Below are positions 14,267 to 20,603 of a DNA stretch of 20,613 bases, piece after piece (position 1 is the first letter of the stretch; each line of letters starts with the position of its first letter). The DNA is taken from positions 1,413 through 22,025 of the forward strand of contig PCWJ01000024.1 in assembly GCA_002787295.1 (NCBI GenBank), written 5' to 3'. The notes under the pieces are model-generated. The model was not told the DNA's origin. It saw only the letters and a program-made list of their open reading frames with translations, and searched no databases. The position numbers and the translations under genes are program-made. Source of the DNA: Candidatus Nealsonbacteria bacterium CG11_big_fil_rev_8_21_14_0_20_37_68 (GTDB lineage Bacteria > Patescibacteriota > Minisyncoccia > Minisyncoccales > GCA-002782225).

Positions 14267-16771
14267 CTAGATTACTATATTTATAAGTTTTCCCGGCACA
14301 AATATAATTTTTTTTATTTCTTTTTTCTCTATCCACCTTTTAACTCTTTCTCGTTTTAATGTCAATTCTTTGGCTTTTTCTTCAGTTATCTCTGGCTCAA
14401 CCTCAATTTTGTCTCTAACCTTACCATTAATCTGGATAATTAACTGAATTTTTTCTTCTTTGATTAATTCCGGATTATATTTCGGCCATTTTTCTAAAAA
14501 AATACTTTTTTTACCTGCCCCGTAGGATCCCGAAGGGATTCCTTCGGGGTTTCCCAGTTTCCGCCAGATTTCTTCGGTAATATGGGGAGCCATCGGCGAT
14601 AAAAGCATCAGGAATAATGAATAATGAATTAAGGATATTTTTGCTTGTTTTTCCAGCTCGTTGGCTAATATCATTAGGGCAGAAACAGCCGTATTAAACC
14701 TGAAGTTCTCTAGGTCTTGGCTAACTTTCTTAATGGTCTTATGTATCAATTTTTCTAATTGTTGACTCTTAACTTTTGACTCCTGATTCCCGATTCTTTC
14801 CTGTATACTCCAGACTTTGTTTAAAAATCTAAAACACCCAATCACTCCTTTATCCGACCATTCCGTTGCCTGATTGGCTGGCCCCATAAAAAGTTCGTAA
14901 AGCCGCATAGTATCTGCTCCAAATTTTCTAATTATATAGTCTGGCCTAACCACATTACCTTTAGATTTAGACATTTTCGCCCCCTGCCTATAAACTATTC
15001 CCTGATTGAATAATTTTAAAAAGGGTTCATCAAAATGAATCAGTTTTTGGTCAAAGAGAAATTTGGTAAAAAAACGGGAATACAAAAGGTGCATTACCGC
15101 GTGTTCTGCCCCGCCAATATATAAATCAACTGGTAACCAATCTTTAATTTTTTTTTCGGAGGCGAAGATTTTTAAATTTTTAGGGTCGGTATATCTTAAA
15201 AAATACCAAGAAGAACAAACGAAGGTATCTAAGGTGTCAGTTTCTCTTTTTGCCTTGCTTTTACATTTTGGACACTTCGTTTTGACAAATTTTTCTACTT
15301 TAGCTAAAGGACTTTCTCCTTTGCCAGTTGGTTTAAAATCTTTAATTTTAGGTAGTACCACCGGTAAATCTTTTTCTGGGACAGGGACTTTCCCACATTT
15401 TGAGCAATAGATAATTGGTATTGGAGCTCCCCAATATCTTTGTCTGGAAATTAACCAATCACGAAGTTTGTAATATGTAGCCTTTTTAGCTTGACCTCTT
15501 TTTTCTAAATATTTTGTTATTTCTTTTCTTGCCTCTTCAGAAGTTTTCTCAGAAAAGGGACCTGAATTTATCAAAATTCCGTCTTCTTGGAAAGCTTTTT
15601 CTGGAAAAGGAGATTGGGTGGCGGGTGGGTGGCGTCCAGTTTTTGGCTTTATCACTTCAATCATTTCTAATCCACGTTTTTTAGCGAAAATAAAATCTCT
15701 TTGGTCGTGAGCGGGAACGGCCATTATGGCGCCGGTGCCGTATTCCATTAGAACGTAATCGGCAACAAAAATTGGAACTTCTTGATTATTAACTGGATTG
15801 ATTGCCTTTATTCCCCGAATCTCAATTCCAGTTTTTTCTTTATCCTCAGCCACTCTTTCAATCTCGGTTTTCTTTTTGGCTTCTTCGATATACTTTTCAA
15901 TTTCTTTGAGATTTGAGATTTGAGATGCAACCCTACGGGGAGTCCGCTTCGCGTCCAGGAGATTTGAGACAATAGGGTGTTCGGGTGCAATAACCACATA
16001 GGTACACCCAAACAAAGTATCCATCCTTGTTGTAAAAACCGGCAAATTTACAGGGGTTGAACCCCTGTAAATTTTGAAATATATTTCTGTTCCCTCTGAT
16101 TTACCAATCCAATTCTTCTGCATCAGCTTAACTTTTTCCGGCCAATCAATTTTATTTAAATCATTTAATAATCTTTCGGCATAATCAGTAATCTTGAAAA
16201 ACCACTGGTTTAAATATTTTTTTTCAACTAAACTATCACACCTTTCGCATTTGCCATCAATTACCTGTTCTCGAGCCAGAACTGTTTTGCAGGAAGGGCA
16301 AAAATTTACCGGCGCTTCTTTTTTATAGGCTAAACCGGCATTGTAAAGTTGTAAAAACATCCATTGGGTCCATTTGTAATAGTCAGGATTACAGGTGCAG
16401 ATTTCTCTTTGCCAATCGTAGCCGAAGCCTGCCGAAATTAATTGTTGTTTTATGTTTTTAATTGACCTACTGGTTAATTTTGCTGGTGGGACCCCGGTTT
16501 TGATTGCAAAATTTTCAGCCGGTAAACCAAAGGCGTCGAACCCCATGGGGTGCAAAACATTGAATCCTTCCATTGTTTTCTTTTTGGATATCACATCGGA
16601 AAAAGTGTAACCCTTCAGGTGCCCAACGTGAATTCCTTCAGCCGATGGGTAAGGAAACATATCTAAACAATAAAATTTAGGCTTTTTAAAAATATCCTTT
16701 GCTTTAAATAACTTTTCTTTTTCCCAAATTCTCTGCCATTTCCCCTCTATTTTTTGAGGATTGTATTCCAT
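14267..16771 (-). CDS. leuS: Leucyl-tRNA synthetase
   Basis: This 834-residue class I synthetase charges tRNA-Leu. Signatures are HVGH at 48-51 and KMSKSKGN near 600; the CP1 editing domain has TTRMDTLFG (Met replaces the common Pro) and GTGAIMAVPAHDQRD; zinc-ligand pairs CPSC/CERC and CSKC/CPKC are present; the C-terminal domain ends with INGKVRDKIEV. The ATG at 16771 (MEYNPQKIEGKWQ) is the family start; a TTG 14 codons upstream would read through a terminator stem and is rejected. The gene holds an unusual number of extra segments: palindromes at 14518-14549 and 16044-16074, heptad arrays at 14610-14637, 14761-14795 and 15904-15968, and a GC-rich repeat near 15616. It opens the operon leading to glmU. 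Confidence 0.97.
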   Translation of the reverse strand: MEYNPQKIEGKWQRIWEKEKLFKAKDIFKKPKFYCLDMFPYPSAEGIHVGHLKGYTFSDVISKKKTMEGFNVLHPMGFDAFGLPAENFAIKTGVPPAKLTSRSIKNIKQQLISAGFGYDWQREICTCNPDYYKWTQWMFLQLYNAGLAYKKEAPVNFCPSCKTVLAREQVIDGKCERCDSLVEKKYLNQWFFKITDYAERLLNDLNKIDWPEKVKLMQKNWIGKSEGTEIYFKIYRGSTPVNLPVFTTRMDTLFGCTYVVIAPEHPIVSNLLDAKRTPRRVASQISNLKEIEKYIEEAKKKTEIERVAEDKEKTGIEIRGIKAINPVNNQEVPIFVADYVLMEYGTGAIMAVPAHDQRDFIFAKKRGLEMIEVIKPKTGRHPPATQSPFPEKAFQEDGILINSGPFSEKTSEEARKEITKYLEKRGQAKKATYYKLRDWLISRQRYWGAPIPIIYCSKCGKVPVPEKDLPVVLPKIKDFKPTGKGESPLAKVEKFVKTKCPKCKSKAKRETDTLDTFVCSSWYFLRYTDPKNLKIFASEKKIKDWLPVDLYIGGAEHAVMHLLYSRFFTKFLFDQKLIHFDEPFLKLFNQGIVYRQGAKMSKSKGNVVRPDYIIRKFGADTMRLYELFMGPANQATEWSDKGVIGCFRFLNKVWSIQERIGNQESKVKSQQLEKLIHKTIKKVSQDLENFRFNTAVSALMILANELEKQAKISLIHYSLFLMLLSPMAPHITEEIWRKLGNPEGIPSGSYGAGKKSIFLEKWPKYNPELIKEEKIQLIIQINGKVRDKIEVEPEITEEKAKELTLKRERVKRWIEKKEIKKIIFVPGKLINIVI
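14518..14549. repeat. Palindromic insertion in leuS, C-terminal domain
   Basis: The ends CCCCG (14518-14522) and CGGGG (14545-14549) enclose AGGATCCC and GGGATTCCT arms with small bulges. In the protein it adds NPEGIPSGSYGA (12 residues, 36 bases) between RKLG and GKKSIFLEKWP, where LeuRS normally reads KLG-xKKSIF. Confidence 0.8.
14610..14637 (-). repeat. Heptad array in leuS near the LSPMAPH motif
   Basis: The plus-strand units are AGGAATA, ATGAATA, ATGAATT and AAGGATA. They encode the LIHYSLFLM segment just before LLSPMAPHITEE. Less secure than the other arrays because the encoded helix still looks structurally plausible. Confidence 0.5.
14761..14795 (-). repeat. Heptad array in leuS, QESKVKSQ segment
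   Basis: Five plus-strand units GTTGACT, CTTAACT, TTTGACT, CCTGATT and CCCGATT follow the pattern NNTRAYT. They encode GNQESKVKSQQ, a polar insertion between WSIQERI and the helix EKLIHKTIKKV. Confidence 0.75.
15904..15968. repeat. GC-rich insert inside a heptad array in leuS (editing domain)
   Basis: The plus-strand units CTTTGAG, ATTTGAG and ATTTGAG (15904-15924) resume as ATTTGAG at 15962-15968. They are interrupted by a GC-rich segment 15925-15961 containing CCCTACGGGG and GTCCGCTTCGCGTCC. It encodes LLDAKRTPRRVASQISNL after APEHPIVSN; relatives continue directly into the helix that starts with the sequence corresponding to KEIEKYIEEAKKK. Confidence 0.8.
16044..16074. repeat. Palindromic insertion in leuS, sister of the rsmI copy
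   Basis: Perfect 15-base arms (16044-16058 and 16060-16074) surround a single G. The core AGGGGTTGAACCCCT is identical to that in rsmI (2801-2829), while the outer pair changes from GC to AT on both arms (TTTGCAG to TTTACAG, CTGCAAA to CTGTAAA), keeping the stem. It encodes IYRGSTPVN before LPVFTTRMDT. Confidence 0.88.
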
Positions 16772-16789
16772 GTTTAGTTTTTTTAATTT

Positions 16790-16795
16790 ATCATA
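16790..16795 (-). promoter_or_regulatory. Putative -10 element of leuS
   Basis: TATGAT on the minus strand (followed by AAAT) lies 18 bases upstream of the leuS ATG and overlaps the T-run of the preceding terminator. The same TATGATAAA string precedes metG. No clear -35 is visible. Confidence 0.4.
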
Positions 16796-16819
16796 AAAAA
16801 TCGGTTTTTTCAAACCGAT
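16795..16819 (-). terminator. Intrinsic terminator after guaA-like gene
   Basis: On the minus strand ATCGGTTT, loop GAAA, AAACCGAT and six Ts form a canonical terminator. It separates the guaA-like gene from leuS and directly overlaps the leuS promoter. Next to it an 11-base direct repeat, AAACCGAYGCT, occurs twice (16812-16822 and 16823-16833). Confidence 0.8.
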
Positions 16820-16851
16820 GCTAAACCGACGCTAAATTTTAATATTTTCAA

Positions 16852-16933
16852 GGACGGGGCGTTTCGCTCGGTCGCGGGGCGTTTCGCTTCGCGAAAACGC
16901 CTCGCGACCTGATCGCGAAAGCGCCTCGCGTCC
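16852..16933. repeat. GC-rich nested palindrome downstream of guaA-like gene
   Basis: The outer arms (GGACGGGGCGTTTCGC and GCGAAAGCGCCTCGCGTCC) enclose an inner hairpin with arms GTCGCGGGGCGTTT and AAACGCCTCGCGAC. The G+C content is far above that of the neighbouring genes. Inner and outer hairpins are variants of one another, as if one element had landed in another. Confidence 0.8.
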
Positions 16934-16940
16934 CAAAGGT

Positions 16941-17876
16941 TTAAATATATTCTATTGTGGCTGGCGGTTTGGGAGTTAGGTCGTAACAGACTCGATTCAC
17001 TCCTGGGATTTCAGTTGTTAACCTCTTAGTAATTTTTTCTAAAACCCTCCAAGAAAGTTTGGTTGGGGTAGCTTTTCTGGCATCTTTGCTTTCAACACAC
17101 CTTAATATAATAATGTTTCCCAATTCTCTCTTTTTATTTCTCACTCCGGTAGATTTGTCTTGCAATAAAACTGGGAAATATTGAAAAGCGCCTGAATTTT
17201 TTAATTCTCTTTCAACAATAGTGGTCGCTTTTCTGATAATCTCAATTTTTTCAGGAGTTACTTCACCAATCACTCTGGTTGCTAGGGCTGGGCCGGGAAA
17301 AGGAATTCTTTGATGGATTTCTTCAGGCAAACCGAGGAGTTTGGCGACTTTCCTTATATCATTTTTTCGAAGTTCGATTAAAGGTTCGGAAAGACGGTAA
17401 CCAAATTTCTTTTCTGTGGAAATTCCTATTTGCTCTAAAACATTGTGTTGGAATTTAATTCCAGCCACAGTCTCTTCGATGTCGGTTAAGTTTGTCCCCT
17501 GTAACAAAAATTTGACTCTATTTTTTTCGAGGATTTTCTTAAAAACATCCCCATAAAAGACATCGGAAATAATTTTTCTCTTTTCTTCGGGATCAGTTTT
17601 CCCTTTTAAAACCCTGAAAAATTTTTCTTTGGCATTTATCACCTCAACTTTTATTCCAAGTTTCTTGAAAGTTTTAACAACATTTTCTGGCTCCCCTTTT
17701 CTCATTAAGCCATTATCTATAAAAATAGTTTTTAACCTACTTTCCAAAGCTCTGTATCCTAAAACAGTTACCGTTGAGCTATCAACCCCACCAGAAAGAA
17801 CGCTTATAGCTTTTTCTCCCCCAACGGTCTCTTTAATTTCTTTAATTTTTTCATTAATAAATTTTTTATAATTCAT
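16941..17876 (-). CDS. GuaA-like ATP-pyrophosphatase subunit (GMP synthase ATP-PPase or divergent paralogue)
   Basis: The 311-residue protein has a PP-loop SGGVDSS at 28-34, IDNGLMRKGE, GTNLTDIEE and a C-terminal dimerisation domain ending GVNRVCYDLTPKPPATIEY, which defines the GMP synthase C-terminal family. The glutaminase domain is absent, as in two-subunit archaeal GMP synthases. Differences are notable: FPGPALATRV replaces FPGPGLAIRV, HNVLEQIG replaces HHNVGGLP, and the XMP-side loop normally reading GDERTYG is RNKKRELGN. It may aminate XMP with ammonia or act on another adenylated substrate. It has its own promoter module, with the ATG 8 bases after the -10, and a terminator downstream. 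No separate glutaminase is in the window. Confidence 0.78.
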   Translation of the reverse strand: MNYKKFINEKIKEIKETVGGEKAISVLSGGVDSSTVTVLGYRALESRLKTIFIDNGLMRKGEPENVVKTFKKLGIKVEVINAKEKFFRVLKGKTDPEEKRKIISDVFYGDVFKKILEKNRVKFLLQGTNLTDIEETVAGIKFQHNVLEQIGISTEKKFGYRLSEPLIELRKNDIRKVAKLLGLPEEIHQRIPFPGPALATRVIGEVTPEKIEIIRKATTIVERELKNSGAFQYFPVLLQDKSTGVRNKKRELGNIIILRCVESKDARKATPTKLSWRVLEKITKRLTTEIPGVNRVCYDLTPKPPATIEYI

Positions 17877-17912
17877 AATTCAAGATTATATATTTATACA
17901 TTAGCGAATCAA
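17877..17912 (-). promoter_or_regulatory. Repeated promoter module, copy 2 (guaA-like), leaderless
   Basis: On the minus strand TTGATT (17912-17907), a 16-base spacer and TATAAT (17890-17885) are followed by CTTGAATT and then the ATG. Transcription would begin within about two bases of the start codon. It is abutted upstream by the hairpin 17914-17942. Confidence 0.78.
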
Positions 17913-17913
17913 G

Positions 17914-18082
17914 CCCCGTAGAACAGCGAAGCTGTCTACGGGATTAGTCCCGCACCGTGCCCCGAAGTAGAGCGAAGCTCACTTCGGGACTGTCCAGCAC
18001 TGAGCTCTGCTCTAGTGCTGGGCTTTGCTCTGGTGCGGGAGTTCTGCCGAGCTCCGCCGACTGGCGGAGCGAGGCAGGTTCT
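17914..18082. repeat. Cluster of nested hairpins between purM and the guaA-like promoter
   Basis: There are five stems in 169 bases. A: CCCGTAG/CTACGGG with ACAGC/GCTGT (17915-17942). B: CCCGAAGT/ACTTCGGG with GAGC/GCTC (17961-17988). C: CCAGCACT/AGTGCTGG with GAGC/GCTC (17994-18021). B and C both sit inside an outer pair D: TCCCGCACC (17948-17956) and GGTGCGGGA (18032-18040). E: CTGCC/GGCAG enclosing CTCCGCC/GGCGGAG (18044-18077). A, B and C share arm, single unpaired base, 4-5 base inner stem and 3-base loop. No open reading frame was found here. Confidence 0.88.
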
Positions 18083-18092
18083 TATTTAAGTT

Positions 18093-19121
18093 TTATAAAA
18101 TTATTTTTTGATTTTGGTAATTGATGATAATTTTCTTTTCTTTGATAACCTTCCCAATTACTTCGGCTTTAACTTTTTCCTCCTTTAACAAATCCAAAAT
18201 ATCATTGATATCTTTTTTATTAATAACAATTGCTAAACCCCAACCCATATTAAAAACGCTAAACATTTCTTTTAAACTAATTTTTCCGGTTTGCTGAATC
18301 AAATTAAAAATTGGCTGGGGTTTGAAATTAAAAAATTCAAAGCCAAAATTTTCCATTAATTTCTTAAACTTTAAATAAGCATCTCCAGTAATATGAACCG
18401 CCCCTAAAATTTCAAACTTCTCAGTAACTTTTAAAAATGGTTTAACATAAATTTTTGTTGGTGTAAGACATTCGTAAACTATGGATTTCTCCAATCCCTT
18501 TAGTTTATCAAATATGTCATATTTTCCACCCCATTCTTGAAAAAGAACTTTTCTAGCAAGAGTTAGGCCGTTGGAGTGAATTCCTGAACTCTGAAGGCCA
18601 ATGACAATATTTCCTGGTTTTAAATTTTGGCCAGTAATTATATCTTGCTTTTCTACCTCCCCAATGCAATCACAGTTTATATGATAAATAGCATTTAATA
18701 ATTCTGGTACATCGGCTATTTCTCCTCCGACAATTGGGCAATCAGCTTCTTTTGCTCCTAAAATCAGCCCTTTTTGGATTTTTCCCAAAACCTTCGGCTC
18801 TGATTTCTTTATATCAATCATGTCAGTAATTGCTATTGGTCTGGCACCGCACCTTATACAATCGTTAACAACCATTGCCACAGCGTCAATTCCTATTGTG
18901 TCATGTTTATTAGCCAATTGGGCCAGTAAAACTTTTGTTCCAACTCCATCACAAACTTTAGTTTGATAGAGATTTTTAGAAATTGGATAAAGAATATTAA
19001 AGGCGGTCTTGATTATTTTTCCCTGTTTTTGAAATTTATAAGTCAACTCAAAACTTTTGAGTCCTCGTTTTGCCTTTTCTCTTAATTTTCTATTTACGCC
19101 GACTTTAGTATAAGTAATCAT
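18093..19121 (-). CDS. purM: Phosphoribosylformylglycinamidine cyclo-ligase (AIR synthetase)
   Basis: This 342-residue protein is a PurM: CDGVGTKVLLA at 57-67, GIDAVAMVVNDCIRCGARP at about 77-95, IVGGEIADVPELL, GLQSSGIHSNGLTLAR and ITGDAYLKF, with VFNMGWGLAIV near residue 285. The enzyme closes FGAM to AIR with ATP in purine synthesis. In typical PurM the segment reads HITGGG; here it is HITGDAYLKF, a visible deviation in the glycine-rich loop, and the usual AEMPG is GEIADVPEL. It starts 4 bases after the kinase gene. No other purine genes are present, which is odd for this lineage; the reaction may differ from classical PurM. Confidence 0.82.
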   Translation of the reverse strand: MITYTKVGVNRKLREKAKRGLKSFELTYKFQKQGKIIKTAFNILYPISKNLYQTKVCDGVGTKVLLAQLANKHDTIGIDAVAMVVNDCIRCGARPIAITDMIDIKKSEPKVLGKIQKGLILGAKEADCPIVGGEIADVPELLNAIYHINCDCIGEVEKQDIITGQNLKPGNIVIGLQSSGIHSNGLTLARKVLFQEWGGKYDIFDKLKGLEKSIVYECLTPTKIYVKPFLKVTEKFEILGAVHITGDAYLKFKKLMENFGFEFFNFKPQPIFNLIQQTGKISLKEMFSVFNMGWGLAIVINKKDINDILDLLKEEKVKAEVIGKVIKEKKIIINYQNQKIIL

Positions 19122-19125
19122 AGTT

Positions 19126-19677
19126 TTACTTTTTTATTTCACTTAAAATTTTTTTTAATCTTTCTTCAACTGACATGGCTGGAATCTCAATTACTTCATA
19201 ACCTAAATTTTTGTAACTTTCTTTTAAAAGTTTGTTCAATTTTTTAATGGTTTTGCCATCCTCAACCCTGGCATAATCTCGGTCAAAAGGAAGTTGCTTA
19301 AAAAGGAATATTTTTCGATATTTTTTCTTTCGGCAGAATTTTAAAATTTCATTTGAATCGAGCCCACAAATTTGATAATAGGCGAGGCTATCTGGAATAG
19401 CCCGGTCAAAAAAGACAATTTTATTTTTTGGCACCGCTTTCTCTACCTCTATTTTAATTTTTAAAACCTTTCTTTGAAAGTCGGCTTCGTCGCCCCTAAT
19501 TTCTTTTAATGTTTTACCATTAGCTATTTCTTTATCAATAAAAACCCGGGCTGCCTCAGGATAAATGATATATCCCAGTTTTTCTAATTCTTTCAGAACC
19601 GTTGTCTTCCCTGAAGAAGGCCCACCGGTAATTACATACCAATTCGGAATATTAGATTTTGAATAATTTTTTAGCAT
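19126..19677 (-). CDS. P-loop ATPase/kinase of the NadR-like AAA_28 type
   Basis: The 183-residue protein has Walker A GGPSSGKTT at about 18-26, PEAARVFID, a Walker-B-like IVFFDRAIPDSLAYY and a lid region KQLPFDRDYARVEDG. This is the pattern of small P-loop NTPases related to the kinase domain of NadR and to thymidylate kinases. The substrate is unknown. The ATG at 19677 is preferred (26-base overlap with tatD) to a TTG at 19707 that would overlap 56 bases and add an unrelated leader. It sits between tatD and purM in an apparent operon, so a nucleoside or nucleotide-like substrate is conceivable (inference). Confidence 0.72.
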   Translation of the reverse strand: MLKNYSKSNIPNWYVITGGPSSGKTTVLKELEKLGYIIYPEAARVFIDKEIANGKTLKEIRGDEADFQRKVLKIKIEVEKAVPKNKIVFFDRAIPDSLAYYQICGLDSNEILKFCRKKKYRKIFLFKQLPFDRDYARVEDGKTIKKLNKLLKESYKNLGYEVIEIPAMSVEERLKKILSEIKK

Positions 19678-20500
19678 TGTCAGTAGTAATTTTGGCCATT
19701 TCTTCAAAACTCAAATTTTTTATTTTGGCAATTCTTTCAGCGACATATTTTACATACAAGGGTTCGTTGCGACCAGTCATTGGCGGGGGAGTCAGGTAGG
19801 GACAGTCAGTTTCGATTAGAATTCTATCCAAAGACACTTTTTTAATTATTTCGTCAAAATCAAGTTTGAAAATTATTCCATTAAAACCTAAATAAAATCC
19901 CATTTCCAAATATTTTTGAGCTTGTTCCCAATTACCAGTAAAACAATGAACCACACCTCGCAGTTTTGAATTTTGCCCCCTACCAAACTTTGGTGGGGAG
20001 TCGGATTTTAAAATTTCAAGGAGATCTTGGTGGGCCATTCGGCAGTGAAAAATTATCGGCAGATTTAATTCGTTAGCCAAATCCAACTGCTTACAGAGAA
20101 CGGTTCTTTGTTTCTCTTTAAATAATTCTAATCTTCTTTTAGTTTTTGGCCGATAGTAATAATCTAGACCAATTTCGCCAACGGCTACTACTCTTTTAGA
20201 TTTGGCCAAACTTCTATACTTCGAAGTATCAAAGTCCTCCTCTTGGGTCTTAAATTCGATTTCTTCGACATCGATTTTTGTTTTTACCAATCCAGTTTCC
20301 AAATGTATTGGATGTAGACCAATTGCGGCATAAACTCCCTCTTTGTATTTTTTAGCGATTTCCACCGCCCGTTTAGAGGTTTTATATTGTGAACCAACAT
20401 TTATTAGCCAGATGTGATTAGTTAAACAGCGACGGATAATTTCATCTCCATCATCCTTAAAAGCATTAAAATTAAGGTGGGCGTGGGTATCAATTAACAT
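19652..20500 (-). CDS. tatD: TatD family metal-dependent hydrolase/DNase
   Basis: This 282-residue TIM-barrel hydrolase has the complete metal site: DTHAHL at 4-9, GEIGLDYYY near residue 113, IIFHCR near 150, VHCFTGNW near 184 and ETDCPYLTP near 230. TatD proteins are 3'-5' exonucleases or deacylase-like enzymes of the cytoplasm; the physiological substrate is not fixed by sequence. A 12-residue palindromic insertion (SDSPPKFGRGQN) precedes KLRGVVHCFTG. The ATG follows promoter module copy 3 by 8 bases, giving a leaderless mRNA. The gene starts the tatD-kinase-purM transcript and overlaps the kinase start. Confidence 0.94.
   Translation of the reverse strand: MLIDTHAHLNFNAFKDDGDEIIRRCLTNHIWLINVGSQYKTSKRAVEIAKKYKEGVYAAIGLHPIHLETGLVKTKIDVEEIEFKTQEEDFDTSKYRSLAKSKRVVAVGEIGLDYYYRPKTKRRLELFKEKQRTVLCKQLDLANELNLPIIFHCRMAHQDLLEILKSDSPPKFGRGQNSKLRGVVHCFTGNWEQAQKYLEMGFYLGFNGIIFKLDFDEIIKKVSLDRILIETDCPYLTPPPMTGRNEPLYVKYVAERIAKIKNLSFEEMAKITTDNAKKLFKI
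19978..19998. repeat. Palindromic insertion in tatD
   Basis: The arms CCCTACCAAA (19978-19987) and TTTGGTGGGG-type (19989-19998) form ten pairs with one G-T wobble around a single base. It encodes the PPKFGRG centre of an extra loop in TatD, between the EILK helix and the strand GVVHCFTG. Confidence 0.75.
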
Positions 20501-20536
20501 AATTCAAGATTATATATTTATACAATAGCGAATCAA
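20501..20536 (-). promoter_or_regulatory. Repeated promoter module, copy 3 (tatD), leaderless
   Basis: Minus strand: TTGATT (20536-20531), 16-base spacer, TATAAT (20514-20509), CTTGAATT, then the tatD ATG at 20500. It is identical to copy 2 except for one or two spacer bases. Confidence 0.78.
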
Positions 20537-20567
20537 GGTTCTGCCGAGCGAAGCGAGGCAGGTTCTT
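20537..20567. repeat. CTGCC/GGCAG hairpin between two promoter modules
   Basis: CTGCC (20541-20545) and GGCAG (20557-20561) enclose GAGCGAAGCGA. It is the same family as the hairpins at 2436-2460 and 18044-18077. It separates promoter copies 3 and 4. Confidence 0.75.
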
Positions 20568-20603
20568 AATTCAAGATTATATGTTTATACCTTAGCGAAT
20601 CAA
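20568..20603 (-). promoter_or_regulatory. Repeated promoter module, copy 4 (tandem, upstream of copy 3)
   Basis: Minus strand: TTGATT (20603-20598), 16-base spacer, TATAAT (20581-20576), CTTGAATTA, then the hairpin 20537-20567. The downstream ATG has been replaced by the hairpin, so this copy is either a second tatD promoter with a structured leader or a duplicated module. The sequence to the window edge (20604-20613) is the start of a further CTGC-type hairpin. Confidence 0.65.

Noticed and set aside
14244..14336. Upstream extension of glmS by 31 codons
   Set aside because: It would remove the catalytic N-terminal cysteine from its position and overlap leuS.
15616..15636. GC-rich heptads GGGTGGC, GGGTGGG in leuS as a firm array
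   Set aside because: Only two units are clear and no palindrome is present; the TGRHPPATQ segment does look extra, but the evidence is too thin for a separate claim.
16772..16813. TTG start for leuS 14 codons upstream
   Set aside because: It lies within the stem and T-run of an intrinsic terminator and adds residues not found in the family.
17877..18092. CRISPR array or integrative attachment site
   Set aside because: The repeats are inverted and nested, not evenly spaced direct repeats; no cas, integrase or tRNA gene is present.
19678..19707. TTG start for the P-loop kinase
   Set aside because: ATG at 19677 places the Walker A motif at the usual distance and reduces the overlap with tatD.
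20211..20226. Palindrome ATACTTCGAAGTAT in tatD as another insertion
   Set aside because: The encoded residues align naturally with the TatD family (FD...Y..LA...VVAVGE), so no extra segment is evident.
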